From positions 1-64,000 of the forward strand of contig JBGAWP010000001.1 in assembly GCA_044227505.1 (NCBI GenBank): 64,000 nucleotides of DNA. The letters are read 5' to 3'. Shown in pieces: positions 17,496 through 26,335 of the stretch. Origin of the DNA: UBA7236 sp044227505 (GTDB taxonomy: Bacteria > Bacteroidota > Bacteroidia > Chitinophagales > BACL12). How positions within the stretch are numbered: position 1 is the stretch's first letter; every line of letters starts with the position of its first letter. The notes under the pieces were generated by a model that saw only the letters and a program-made list of their open reading frames with translations, was not told where the DNA came from and did not search any database. A program made the position numbers and the translations under genes.

Positions 17496-19037
17496 ATGAT
17501 CGCTAACGACAGTGAAAAATTCAAAAAGGTAATCGGCCATGCAAAGGAGTATGGCTTTATATTTCAAAGCTCCGAGATCTATGATGGATTGAGTGCAGTA
17601 TATGATTATGGTCCCTATGGAGCTTTGCTTAAAAACAATATCAAGGAATACTGGTGGAAAAGCATGGTGCAGATGCACGAGAATATTGTGGGATTGGATT
17701 CAGCGATTTTAATGCACCCAACCACCTGGAAAGCGAGCGGGCATGTGGATGCTTTTAATGATCCTTTAATTGACAATAAAGATTCGAAAAAAAGATATCG
17801 TGCTGATACTTTGGTGGAGGATTATCTTGCAAAACAGGATGATAAAATAAATAAGGAAGTAGAAAAAGCGAAGAAACGGTTTGAGAATTTTGATGAGGAA
17901 ATGTTTCGCACAACAAATGGTCGTGTGCTGGAAATTGCAGAAAAAAGAAATGCCGTTCATGCGCGATTTGTAAAGGCATTAAATGATAATAATTTAGAAG
18001 AGGTAAAACAAATAATTATTGATTGCGAAATTGCAGATCCGGAATCCGGAAGCAGAAACTGGACCGATGTGCGTCAGTTTAATTTAATGTTCTCTACAAA
18101 AATGGGTTCCGTTGCAGAGGATGCTGATACTATTTATTTGCGTCCTGAAACTGCGCAGGGAATTTTTGTGAATTTTTTAAATGTGCAAAAATCCACGCGA
18201 CAAAAAATACCGTTCGGAATTGCACAAATTGGAAAAGCATTCAGAAATGAAATTGTTGCGCGACAATTTATTTTTCGTATGCGCGAATTCGAACAAATGG
18301 AAATGCAATTTTTTGTTCGTCCGGGAGAGGAATTAAAATATTACGAATTCTGGAAAGCAGCTCGTATGCAATGGCATCGTGCATTGGGAACTTCGAAATC
18401 GATGCTGAAATTTCACGATCACGATAAGGTTGCACACTATGCAAATGCAGCGGTGGATATTGAATTTAATTTCCCATTCGGATTTAAAGAATTGGAAGGA
18501 ATACATTCACGCACAAATTACGATCTTGGTCGTCATACCGAATTCAGCGGAAAAAAATTACAATACTTTGACTCAGAGTTAAATGAAAACTATATACCTT
18601 ACGTGGTGGAAACAAGTATAGGATGCGACCGCATGTTTTTGGCGATGTTATGCAATGCTTATGATGAAGAACCGGTGAATGAGGATACAAGAACTGTATT
18701 GCGTTTACCGGCGGTTATAGCACCTATTAAAGTTGCTGTTTTGCCCTTAATTAAAAAGGACGGATTACCGGAAAAGGCGATGGAAATATTTAACAATTTA
18801 AAATTCCATCATCAGTGTTATTATGAGGAAAAAGATTCTATCGGAAAAAGATACAGAAGAATGGATGCGATAGGAACTCCTTATTGTATTACGGTTGATC
18901 ATCAGACATTGGAAGATAATACCGTTACCATTCGGGAGCGCGATAGTATGTTGCAGGAAAGAATTTCTATGGATGATGTATTAAAAATTGTAAGCGAAAA
19001 AGTGGATATGAATAACATTTTGAAAAGCTTGGTTTAA
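17496..19037 (+). CDS. glyS: Glycine--tRNA ligase (single-chain, dimeric type)
   Basis: Class II synthetase that charges tRNA-Gly with glycine. The 513 residues match the alpha2-type enzyme (also named GlyQS) shared by Bacteroidota, archaea and eukaryotes, not the alpha2beta2 type. Motifs are YDYGPYGALLKNNIK (about 34), RPETAQGIFVNF (about 215), the motif 2 region FRNEIVARQFIFRMREFEQ (about 250) and the motif 3 region ETSIGCDRMFLAML (about 370). The anticodon-binding domain is at the C-terminus (PIKVAVLPL onward). The insertion around 100-190, rich in Lys and Glu, is usual for this type. It reads directly out of the repeat island. Confidence 0.96.
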   Translation: MIANDSEKFKKVIGHAKEYGFIFQSSEIYDGLSAVYDYGPYGALLKNNIKEYWWKSMVQMHENIVGLDSAILMHPTTWKASGHVDAFNDPLIDNKDSKKRYRADTLVEDYLAKQDDKINKEVEKAKKRFENFDEEMFRTTNGRVLEIAEKRNAVHARFVKALNDNNLEEVKQIIIDCEIADPESGSRNWTDVRQFNLMFSTKMGSVAEDADTIYLRPETAQGIFVNFLNVQKSTRQKIPFGIAQIGKAFRNEIVARQFIFRMREFEQMEMQFFVRPGEELKYYEFWKAARMQWHRALGTSKSMLKFHDHDKVAHYANAAVDIEFNFPFGFKELEGIHSRTNYDLGRHTEFSGKKLQYFDSELNENYIPYVVETSIGCDRMFLAMLCNAYDEEPVNEDTRTVLRLPAVIAPIKVAVLPLIKKDGLPEKAMEIFNNLKFHHQCYYEEKDSIGKRYRRMDAIGTPYCITVDHQTLEDNTVTIRERDSMLQERISMDDVLKIVSEKVDMNNILKSLV

Positions 19038-19059
19038 ATGTTTTATTAAATGATAAAAA

Positions 19060-19452
19060 TTGAATGCTTTATTTAAAATATTTTCTTTTTTGACGATTCT
19101 TTTTATTGTTGCATGCAATAAAGAAGAAATACCCGAAGATAATTTTAATGCTTCCGAAAATTTTAACAGAACAATTAAGTTTGAAGTCTATCACGTTTAT
19201 GATTTCTCACCGGTTTCTGATTCAGCAGTTGGGGGAGCAATAATTACAGTCTACGAAAATTATGAAGATTTTCTAACGGAATATTATCCCGATGCCACAA
19301 GAACCACCGATTCGTTAGGAAAATGTGAGATAGGAGGGTTGGATAAGGATAAATATTATATCCGCTGTAAACATCCGGCTTTTTCTAATGTAATTGATTC
19401 GGTTACTACTCCTGAGAATACAACTTCTTTTGTGGAGATGCTGTTTTATTAA
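19060..19452 (+). CDS. Small lipoprotein, unknown function
   Basis: A 130-residue putative lipoprotein. The start is a TTG, 22 bases after the synthetase stop. No in-frame ATG gives a signal peptide. The N-terminus is hydrophobic and ends in FIVAC, with the lipidated Cys at about residue 19. The mature part contains AIITVYENYEDF, DSLGKCEIGGLDKDKYYIRC and ends in a beta-like strand. This looks like a carboxypeptidase-regulatory-like or transthyretin-like beta-sandwich (a 'D.GkceI.gL..gkYyi' pattern), but this is only a resemblance. It may be co-transcribed with the synthetase. Confidence 0.65.
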   Translation: MNALFKIFSFLTILFIVACNKEEIPEDNFNASENFNRTIKFEVYHVYDFSPVSDSAVGGAIITVYENYEDFLTEYYPDATRTTDSLGKCEIGGLDKDKYYIRCKHPAFSNVIDSVTTPENTTSFVEMLFY

Positions 19453-19492
19453 ATGCAAAAAAGTTGAACTCTTGAATTAATATTCGCGATTT

Positions 19493-19770
19493 GGGCTAAA
19501 GCCCATTGTGGTTCGCTGCAATAATCCACAGGCTGAAGCCGGGGGTTATTGGGATATTTTTCAATTGGATTTATTTAAATTGTATTTATAAAAAATTCAA
19601 TTTTGATGTTTTATAAATATTTTATTATTAGCCGTGGGTTTTAACCCACGGATAATTAATTTCGCCATCTACCGGGGTTTAGCCCCAAAGGATGGGCTGG
19701 GTGGAGTTTATAAGCAGGTTAATTTTAGTGGGATGGATTATAAAAATTTCCTAAACGGGAGCAAACCCGT
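19493..19770. repeat. Cluster of REP-like palindromes
   Basis: The 400-bp gap 19453-19854 has no gene but holds a set of short perfect or near-perfect hairpins: GGGCTAAAGCCC (19493-19504), GGCTGAAGCC (19531-19540), CCGTGGGTTTTAACCCACGG (19632-19651), GGGGTTTAGCCCC (19674-19686) and ACGGGAGCAAACCCGT (19755-19770). Most share a GGG-T-A/AA-CCC theme. They resemble REP elements mobilised by REP-associated tyrosine transposases, but no such gene is in the window. Confidence 0.7.
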
Positions 19771-19854
19771 ATTGATTAGGATCTAACTCAAACATTGAAT
19801 ATTGATTCAATTATAAATTTTGAATGGAGATTCAACAAATTAGGATGCCATAAT

Positions 19855-20445
19855 TTATTCCGCTGCATTCACAAAATGGAAATCAACCTGTATTTTTTCC
19901 CATTTCAAACGAACTATTCCGGTGTTAGGTGTTGCGTCAGGTAATACTTCAAACAACATATTCTCCTGCACTGTTTCAACCATGGTTGGTTTTACATTCA
20001 CTCTCAATGCATCTTCACTTTGGTCGTATTTAAATGCACCCCATTGTGTTTCGTTCACATTAAAAATAATGGTCCAATCTTCTGTTGTGGGAATAGTGAA
20101 AAGTGAATAAGTTCCCTTCGGAAGATTTTGACCTTCAATCACAACGTCCTGAGTAAAGGTTATTGTGGTTGCTTCATTAGCTCCTGTTCTCCATACTTCA
20201 TCGTATTTAACAAGTTCGCCCCAAATGGTGCGACCTTTAACTAAGGGTGAACTATATACAATGGTGATCGTGTTTGTGCCTATTGTTGCAGTTGCTGTCG
20301 CCGGAGGACTAACTCTGTTCTCCTTGTTTTGCATTTCTTCTTTGCGTTTTTCTTTAATGGCTTCCTGAGATGAGTTTCCACAGGAGGAAATAACCATAAA
20401 CAAAACGATCGCAAATAAATAATTGTAAACTCTTACGGTTCTCAT
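19855..20445 (-). CDS. DUF2911 domain lipoprotein
   Basis: A 196-residue putative lipoprotein. The signal peptide ends in ISSC with Cys at residue 22. The rest is a DUF2911 domain: SPPATATATIG near residue 47, YSSPLVKGRTIWGELV, WRTGANEATTITF, LPKGTYSLFTIP and WTIIFN, all typical of this Bacteroidota family. The family has no known activity. It stands beside an arsenic locus but nothing in it suggests a link. Confidence 0.85.
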   Translation of the reverse strand: MRTVRVYNYLFAIVLFMVISSCGNSSQEAIKEKRKEEMQNKENRVSPPATATATIGTNTITIVYSSPLVKGRTIWGELVKYDEVWRTGANEATTITFTQDVVIEGQNLPKGTYSLFTIPTTEDWTIIFNVNETQWGAFKYDQSEDALRVNVKPTMVETVQENMLFEVLPDATPNTGIVRLKWEKIQVDFHFVNAAE

Positions 20446-20484
20446 TTTAAATTAATTAGGAGCTGCAAAGGTAAGTATTATTTT

Positions 20485-20649
20485 TCATAGTTTGATATAC
20501 CGGTTGATGATGTACAAAGCAATAGCAGCTGCCAAAACTATAAGCACTGTAATCCACCACAACCACATGAGTATACTGAAAATAATTATTGCCAATACAA
20601 TAAATACGAGAATTATAATTCCTAATTGTATCCAGTCGCCGATATTCAT
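20485..20649 (-). CDS. Small two-helix membrane protein
   Basis: A 54-residue ORF. It starts MNIGDWIQLG and ends NRYIKL. Residues about 10-28 and 32-48 are almost entirely hydrophobic, with two Trp-rich turns between them (MWLWW), giving two membrane helices. The length, clean start and lack of overlap support a real gene, but no RBS is expected in this phylum to confirm it. It is between the DUF2911 gene and arsM on the same strand. Function is unknown. Confidence 0.55.
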   Translation of the reverse strand: MNIGDWIQLGIIILVFIVLAIIIFSILMWLWWITVLIVLAAAIALYIINRYIKL

Positions 20650-20751
20650 TTGCCCTGAATAGAAAATCTCTATATTTTTTAATGGAAATATTATACTTAA
20701 AGATTTACTATTGAGGGCAAAGTTAATTAAATGATTCGGATCAATTGTAGT

Positions 20752-21594
20752 TTAATTACAACAATCAGTTCCGCAGCCGCAATCTTTCGATTTTTCGCCG
20801 TAAACGGTGATGCTGAAAATACCTGTTTTACTTTCTTTAAAATCTTTTAATTGTTGTTCGTTTAAATAATTGGATAATATTTCATCAGGTATTGTGATCG
20901 CTTTTTCTTTGTTGATCTCCACCTTTGTAAATCCTGCATTTTTTATCATTGCAAGATAATCATCCTTCTGAATCGCTCCAGACACGCAACCCGCATACAT
21001 TTCCGCCTCTTTTACGATAGTCTCCGGTAAATTTCCAACTAATACAATATCCGATACACTAAAATGCCCACCGGGTTTTATTATGCGATACATTTCGGTA
21101 AATGCTTTTAATTTATCAGGTACTAAATTGAGTACACAATTGCTCACTACAACATCTGCTTTATTATTGCTGATCGGAATTTTTTCAATATCGCCTAAAC
21201 GAAATTCTACATTTTCCAATTTTAATTTCTGTGCATTTTTTCTTGCAAGATCAATCATGGTTTCCGTCATGTCAATTCCAATTACTCTTCCGTCTTCGCC
21301 AACAATAGAACGCGCAATAAATGCATCATTACCCGCACCGCTTCCAAGGTCAACTACGGTATCACCCTTTTTAATTTGAGCGAATTCCGTTGGTAGTCCG
21401 CAACCCAAACCCAGGTCGGCATCTGCGAAATATCCTTCCAGTGATGTATAATCATCCGACATAATGGCATAATCAATTGTTGAGCATCCACAACCTGCAC
21501 CACAGCAGGAAGTTTCGTTTTGTGTTTTCGATTGAGTGGCAATTTCAGAATATTTTTCCTTTACCAGGTCCTTGATATTTTGTTCGTTTTGCAT
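20752..21594 (-). CDS. arsM: Arsenite S-adenosylmethionine methyltransferase ArsM
   Basis: ArsM transfers methyl groups from SAM to trivalent arsenic, yielding mono-, di- and trimethylated species. The 280 residues contain the SAM-binding motif VVDLGSGAGNDAF (about 81-93) and GIDMTETM. Cys residues at the sites known to bind As(III) are present: GLGCGLP (about 65), VVSNCVLNLVP (about 152) and MYAGCVSGA (about 202). A Cys-rich start (TSCCGAGCGC, about 29) and tail (DCGCGTDCCN) are also seen. It is the last gene of arsR-arsN2-arsM, so detoxification under ArsR control is inferred. Confidence 0.93.
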   Translation of the reverse strand: MQNEQNIKDLVKEKYSEIATQSKTQNETSCCGAGCGCSTIDYAIMSDDYTSLEGYFADADLGLGCGLPTEFAQIKKGDTVVDLGSGAGNDAFIARSIVGEDGRVIGIDMTETMIDLARKNAQKLKLENVEFRLGDIEKIPISNNKADVVVSNCVLNLVPDKLKAFTEMYRIIKPGGHFSVSDIVLVGNLPETIVKEAEMYAGCVSGAIQKDDYLAMIKNAGFTKVEINKEKAITIPDEILSNYLNEQQLKDFKESKTGIFSITVYGEKSKDCGCGTDCCN

Positions 21595-21616
21595 AATAGT
21601 TGATTTATATTTTTAA

Positions 21617-22054
21617 TTAAATGTTTTTCATTAATACGATCGCCGATTCTGCACACAATACTTTGTATTCGTGCGTATTTTTTATTGTGTCTGGAATTTT
21701 ATTTCTTTCCACCTTTGTAAATCCATTTTTTAAAAAGAATTTTTCCGCTGTTTCAGTCAATAAATAAATAGTATTAATATTTTTTGTTTTTGCATGGTCA
21801 ATTAATGCGGAGTAAATCATCTGACCTATTCCTTCATTACGTTTTCGTTCAGTAACTGCCAGTGAACGCAATAATGCAACATCATCATAAATTTCCAATC
21901 CTCCCACTGCAATTATTTTTTCGTAGTTCATCACACATAAAAAATTATTCAGATGTATACCAATATCTTCAAACGGCAAACCAGAATTTTTCAGAAGATG
22001 TTGAATTTCCTCCAATTGAACTGTTTCTGCCGGTTTAATTATTAATGTTCCCAT
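21617..22054 (-). CDS. arsN2: GNAT N-acetyltransferase, ArsN2-like
   Basis: A 145-residue GNAT-fold protein. The acetyl-CoA loop is RSLAVTERKRNEGIGQMIY (about residues 68-86) and the C-terminal half reads YLLTETAEKFFLKNGFTKVER, as in the family labelled ArsN2 in arsenic operons. ArsN-type proteins are thought to acetylate organoarsenicals such as methylated arsenite or phosphinothricin-like compounds; the substrate here is not known. It starts one base after arsR ends and is 22 bases from arsM. The name rests on fold and context. Confidence 0.75.
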   Translation of the reverse strand: MGTLIIKPAETVQLEEIQHLLKNSGLPFEDIGIHLNNFLCVMNYEKIIAVGGLEIYDDVALLRSLAVTERKRNEGIGQMIYSALIDHAKTKNINTIYLLTETAEKFFLKNGFTKVERNKIPDTIKNTHEYKVLCAESAIVLMKNI

Positions 22055-22055
22055 T

Positions 22056-22370
22056 TCAGCAACATTTAATTTCTTTAAATAGTAATTGGAAAAAATTGAG
22101 TGCCTTGGAACACGTTTGTGTATCTAGGCAATAACATACCCTCGGACCATCAATTTCCCCTTTTATTAACCCCGCCTTTTTGAGTTCTGCCAGATGTTGT
22201 GAAACGGTGGACTGAGAAAGTGGTAGTTCCTCCACTATTTCTCCGCAAACACATTGTCCGTTGGACAGTATTTTGAGGATGGCAATGCGGGCCGGATGCG
22301 CCAAAGCCTTTGCTATTGTTGCCAATTGCACCTCGTCTTCCTTAAATTCCAGATGTTTTGAATAAGCCAT
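22056..22370 (-). CDS. arsR: ArsR-family metalloregulator
   Basis: A 104-residue winged-helix repressor of the ArsR/SmtB family, first gene of this arsenic operon. The helix-turn-helix is LPLSQSTVSQHLAELKKAGL (about 49-68) and the wing is GEIDGPRVCYCLD. Cys residues that could bind As(III) are in GQCVCGEIVEE (about 37-42) and YCLDTQTCSK, plus CC at the C-terminus. The first pair is at the alpha3 position used by the ArsR of E. coli. A palindrome in the promoter probably is its operator. Confidence 0.9.
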   Translation of the reverse strand: MAYSKHLEFKEDEVQLATIAKALAHPARIAILKILSNGQCVCGEIVEELPLSQSTVSQHLAELKKAGLIKGEIDGPRVCYCLDTQTCSKALNFFQLLFKEIKCC

Positions 22371-22382
22371 ATCTAATCTTAT

Positions 22383-22398
22383 ATCGCAAATATACGAT
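22383..22398 (-). promoter_or_regulatory. arsR promoter -7 box with overlapping inverted repeat (candidate ArsR operator)
   Basis: On the minus strand TATATTTG (22387-22394) matches TAnnTTTG, about 17 bases before the ATG. ATCG and CGAT flank it symmetrically (ATCGCAAATATACGAT on the plus strand), which would place a repressor over the -7 box. The operator role is inferred. Confidence 0.45.
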
Positions 22399-22654
22399 GA
22401 AAGGTTTCAAATGGCCAAATTTTTTTGAAGATTTTTTTACAAATGAAGATCTGCAACATATTGTGAAACATGGGATACGCTTCAAGTCTGTTGGTTTCAG
22501 TGAATTTTACTTAAATGCCTAGATATAATTTTAAAATCCAAATAACATTATCTACATTTAACATCTCAAAGCACCAAACCCCTGACTTTTGACACATCGC
22601 CAATCCTCTCCGGTTTAGGATTTTAATTTTTTTTAAAACTTAAAACCTGTAATT
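22399..22654. other. Intergenic region between arsR and the glycoside-hydrolase-like gene
   Basis: I see no ORF above 50 codons, no repeat and no strong terminator here. The gap separates two divergent genes, so it should hold both promoters. Confidence 0.5.
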
Positions 22655-22729
22655 ATGAAAAACCAAAATTTTTTGCTTCCATCAAAAAAAGGTACATCGT
22701 ACAAAAATTTGTAACAAATTTTTGTTGTT
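22655..22729 (+). pseudogene. Signal-peptide start of the next gene, broken by a stop codon in a hairpin loop
   Basis: An ATG at 22655 is in frame with the long ORF that follows. It encodes MKNQNFLLPSKKGTSYKNL, then TAA (22712-22714), then QIFVV and the hydrophobic LLITAFTMSRVLG. Ignoring the stop, this gives an ordinary exported N-terminus. The stop is exactly the loop of a perfect 11-bp inverted repeat, ACAAAAATTTG and CAAATTTTTGT (22701-22725). Confidence 0.65.
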
Positions 22730-25411
22730 TTGTTAATCACTGCATTTACTATGAGTAGAGTATTGGGGAGAGATAAAGAGTTAATTAGAGTTGTTCCTAA
22801 AGACACATTAATTTTATTACCCGATAGTGTTTTTGAGGATACTACAGCAATTGATGAATATGCTTTAGGAGATACTCTTTATACTATTCGTGATGGCAAG
22901 GATACCCTATTTGTTTTGTATGATGATTCTTTAAGCAATTTAGGAGATACTTTACGTGCCTATGATATTACAAAAGATATTAAAATAAATCTTGGAGGAG
23001 CAACGAACACAATTAATCCCGGGCAATTTGGATTTGCAATAGAGGGCATGTTTCGTACCGGGCACATGCCACAAGGAGATACCTATAATCCGCAAGCATG
23101 GAACTGGATGAGCGCTCTGTGTCCAAAAACGATTCGGTTTCCAGGCGGCGCATCAGATCGTTTTGTTCATCTATTACCGTACGATAGAGATGGTGATTAT
23201 ATTGAGGATGATGTAAAAGGGTATGGTTACGATATTTATGAAATTATTCGGTTTTATGATATAACGGATGGAGTAATTGATGCAATGGATCCATCGTATA
23301 AAGAATCAATTTTACTGGATATGGAAGATAACAATATTTGTAATAACTATGTTGATTGGATGAAATTTCAGACCGATGAGGTGCCCCCAAAAGATTATCT
23401 TGTTTATAAACAACAATTTGAAGACCACTATAAAAAGTGGGCTGAAGAGCAGCTTCTGGATCCCGATGATCCAAATGTAAGATATATCGACCAATTCGTC
23501 CATCTTATCAATAAAATTCAAAATGATAATCCAGGTCATGTTGTAGATGTGATATTAGATCTGAATATCATGAGTGAAACTGCGTCGCAAAATAAAAAGA
23601 TCGTCGAATATTTGCGTGACGGAGCTTTATTCGGAGATGGAAATCGTGTAACTGACATAAATGTAGTTGGCGTAGAATTAGGAAACGAAATGTATTTTGA
23701 TTGGGCAGTTTTAATGATGGGGTTTAATACTTTTAATAATTACTGGAATTATATTAATGGCGCAGATCCCAATACTGCCTGGTCAACATCGTTTTATGAT
23801 TATATATTTCAAGGAGAAATGGGCACAGACCACGATTATATTCAAACACTTAAAGGGGATCCATTATTTGAATGTAAAATAGGTTTGCCTGCAGATAATT
23901 TACCATACAATAGTGGTTTTGCATTTCGTGAAATACCTGATATTATACATACTACAGACTGGAATGCTTCCCTTTCCCATTCTTCAAAATATAATGCAAC
24001 TATAACTGCCGGTCATATTAACCGATATAAATTTGATGCGATAATACTGCATCCTTATTATGAAGGCGATCTGAATTGGGAAGACCTTATGCTCGATAAT
24101 CTCTTTCCCAAATATCCGGAAACTTTAGGCGTTTGGCACGCTTGCGAAGACATACTTACCGAAAGTTGGAAATATAGTGAAGAAGATATTCGATTGAAAG
24201 ATGCCTTCTGGAAATTACTAGGAACTTCACTATTAACTCCTCCCGGCAGTTTTCGTGATCTTATAAAACAAGAATACATTAAATCGTATAATGAACAAAA
24301 CGAAAGGTTTAGGTTCTATCTTACAACCACAAATAGAAAAGAATTGTGGACCACAGAATGGAATATGAAAGATGCGCACAGTTCTTTGGATCAGGCTCTG
24401 GAACAACCTCTTGTAAGCAGTACCACAAATAGTTTTCCGCATGGATTGTTGATACAGGAGTGGTGGTTGAAAAATTTAAAATTGAATTTTAATTCCAATT
24501 ACAAAGAAAACTTTTTTACCTATTCCACCTTTCATAATTATGGAGGAGGAAGCGCCAATTCACTTACTTACCATGCAGATTATGCAGATTTTGTGGAACA
24601 TGAACCCGCACTTGATCCAGCTTACTATTCGGGTCAAAACCATTGGCTGAGACGCACAACTTATTTTGTTATGTCCATGTTAAGTGAAATTAATAAAAAC
24701 GATCTGAAATACCTCTCCTCCAATTTTTTTATGTATGCAAGTAATACCAATGCACAACCAACTGTTTTTATTGATACGGATGAAGATTACCTGTATGTTT
24801 ATTATACCAATCTGAAAAACGAAACACAAAGTTATATCCTGAATCCGAATAATCTAATTGACCTGTATCCTGAAGCACTGGCATTGTGGTTTGAAAATGC
24901 AACACTAACTTATATTGCCGTTGAACAACCGTATTCCAATTCAGGAAGAAGTTCCTTATTTACAATAAATACCTGTTATACTAATGAAAACCCACATCCA
25001 TTTAAAATACAGGGCCTCACAGAAATAAATATACCTAATGTTCCGGAAGTTACCAGTGGAATGCCAGTTGGAGCGCAATGTGTAACAGTTCCGAGATTGT
25101 CAATAGGATATTTTAAAATACCCATTAATTTAATTGATTTAAAATTAACTAACGCTGAAATTGAAAAACTGATAACTATCTACCCCAATCCTGCCGGTGA
25201 TTATTTTACAATCCGCAGCGAAATGTTTGGATTGATATCCGGCAAGATTACAATAGAAATGTATACCATTACCGGATCTAAAATAGCACAAAAATCAGCA
25301 ATGGAAAATGAACTTATTGATATATCCGATCTGGCAAACGGTATTTATCTGGTGACAATTAAAGATGAAAAAAATGTTTCCGTAACAAAAAGGTTAATTA
25401 AAACCAATTAA
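22730..25411 (+). CDS. Secreted clan GH-A-like glycoside hydrolase with T9SS domain; N-terminus interrupted
   Basis: An 893-codon ORF from a TTG; the real start was probably the ATG at 22655 (see the preceding entry). The body looks like a TIM-barrel glycoside hydrolase of clan GH-A, resembling arabinofuranosidase-type enzymes: NWMSALCPKTIRFPGGASDR, then a candidate acid/base Glu in VELGNEMYFDW (residue 320) and a candidate nucleophile Glu in LWTTEWNMKD (residue 543). A type A T9SS domain (IYPNPAGDYFTIR onward) closes it. Family and substrate are not certain. Without a working signal peptide the product could not be exported, so the gene may be dead in this genome, or the stop may be a sequencing error. 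Confidence 0.72.
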   Translation: MLITAFTMSRVLGRDKELIRVVPKDTLILLPDSVFEDTTAIDEYALGDTLYTIRDGKDTLFVLYDDSLSNLGDTLRAYDITKDIKINLGGATNTINPGQFGFAIEGMFRTGHMPQGDTYNPQAWNWMSALCPKTIRFPGGASDRFVHLLPYDRDGDYIEDDVKGYGYDIYEIIRFYDITDGVIDAMDPSYKESILLDMEDNNICNNYVDWMKFQTDEVPPKDYLVYKQQFEDHYKKWAEEQLLDPDDPNVRYIDQFVHLINKIQNDNPGHVVDVILDLNIMSETASQNKKIVEYLRDGALFGDGNRVTDINVVGVELGNEMYFDWAVLMMGFNTFNNYWNYINGADPNTAWSTSFYDYIFQGEMGTDHDYIQTLKGDPLFECKIGLPADNLPYNSGFAFREIPDIIHTTDWNASLSHSSKYNATITAGHINRYKFDAIILHPYYEGDLNWEDLMLDNLFPKYPETLGVWHACEDILTESWKYSEEDIRLKDAFWKLLGTSLLTPPGSFRDLIKQEYIKSYNEQNERFRFYLTTTNRKELWTTEWNMKDAHSSLDQALEQPLVSSTTNSFPHGLLIQEWWLKNLKLNFNSNYKENFFTYSTFHNYGGGSANSLTYHADYADFVEHEPALDPAYYSGQNHWLRRTTYFVMSMLSEINKNDLKYLSSNFFMYASNTNAQPTVFIDTDEDYLYVYYTNLKNETQSYILNPNNLIDLYPEALALWFENATLTYIAVEQPYSNSGRSSLFTINTCYTNENPHPFKIQGLTEINIPNVPEVTSGMPVGAQCVTVPRLSIGYFKIPINLIDLKLTNAEIEKLITIYPNPAGDYFTIRSEMFGLISGKITIEMYTITGSKIAQKSAMENELIDISDLANGIYLVTIKDEKNVSVTKRLIKTN

Positions 25412-25413
25412 TT

Positions 25414-26310
25414 ATGAAAACCAATAAATTTAAGATAGCTGACTATGCAAAGATCGCAGCAGTTTTGCTATTTGCAAATACCAAAACAAATGCGGAAGTT
25501 ATATATACTGATCTTGATCCGGATATTGAATTACTGCTGAATGGTGAAACGGCATTTATCGATTTGGACAGTGATGGCAACTTTGATTTTTTATTTTTTA
25601 GAAGCTCCTTAACCTATTATTTTTGGAATGGGTTTTCCTCCACCTTTCGTTTGAGACAGGCAGACTGGGTTAGTCCGTATGGAACCTCGTTAAACGGAAT
25701 ATTAGGAAATTCAGAAACTACTGGTTCTGGCGGGGCGCTTAATATTGCGCCCCCATTAGATTCTGGGTTTGTAGTAAACAGCGAAATGTTTTTTCAACAT
25801 TCAGTATTTCAAGTTATGTCTTTTGGTTTTTATACTGATCTTGGTTGGTTCAATTATGGATTTGGAACAAAACCTTGGACTACAATTAAATTAGAAAATA
25901 AATACCTTGGTGTAAAGTTCATTGACAGTGAAGCATGTTTCCATTATGGTTGGATACGCTGTGAAATAGAAGACTCATGTAAAAGGATGATAATAAAAGA
26001 CTATGCGTATGAAACGTTGTGTGATTATCCAATCGAAACAGGAAGCAAGGAAAGTTACGTTTCGATAGAGGTGAAAGAAAATACATTAGATGCCAATATT
26101 TACAGTTTTGGCAATTCGATATTTGTTAAATTAATTACAGAATTAAATAATGCCGAAATGTATGTTTATAATTTGGATGGGAAAAAAATTTACCATGAAG
26201 AATTGCAAAATCAATTTAGTGAAATTAAAGTAAAGGCTCCAAAAGGAATTTATCTTGTTGAAATAATTGCTGAAGAAGGAAGGTTTACAAAAAAGGTATA
26301 TTTGGAATGA
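25414..26310 (+). CDS. T9SS-sorted protein of unknown function, paralogue of the 45462 gene
   Basis: A 298-residue exported protein. It starts with a long signal-like segment (MKTNKFKIADYAKIAAVLLFA), then VIYTDLDPDIELLLNGET and IDLDSDGNFDF. Near residue 170-190 it has YLGVKFIDSEACFHYGWIRCE, matched in the 45462-46331 protein by YLGVKLTLNGNLHYGWVRLN. The C-terminus (MYVYNLDGKKIYHEE, KGIYLVEI) is a type A T9SS signal. The 'GVKF...YGWIR' block is seen in many Bacteroidota surface proteins, whose role is unknown. It starts 2 bases after the preceding gene ends. Confidence 0.8.
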   Translation: MKTNKFKIADYAKIAAVLLFANTKTNAEVIYTDLDPDIELLLNGETAFIDLDSDGNFDFLFFRSSLTYYFWNGFSSTFRLRQADWVSPYGTSLNGILGNSETTGSGGALNIAPPLDSGFVVNSEMFFQHSVFQVMSFGFYTDLGWFNYGFGTKPWTTIKLENKYLGVKFIDSEACFHYGWIRCEIEDSCKRMIIKDYAYETLCDYPIETGSKESYVSIEVKENTLDANIYSFGNSIFVKLITELNNAEMYVYNLDGKKIYHEELQNQFSEIKVKAPKGIYLVEIIAEEGRFTKKVYLE

Positions 26311-26335
26311 AATTATTTAATCGCAAAAGCCAAAT

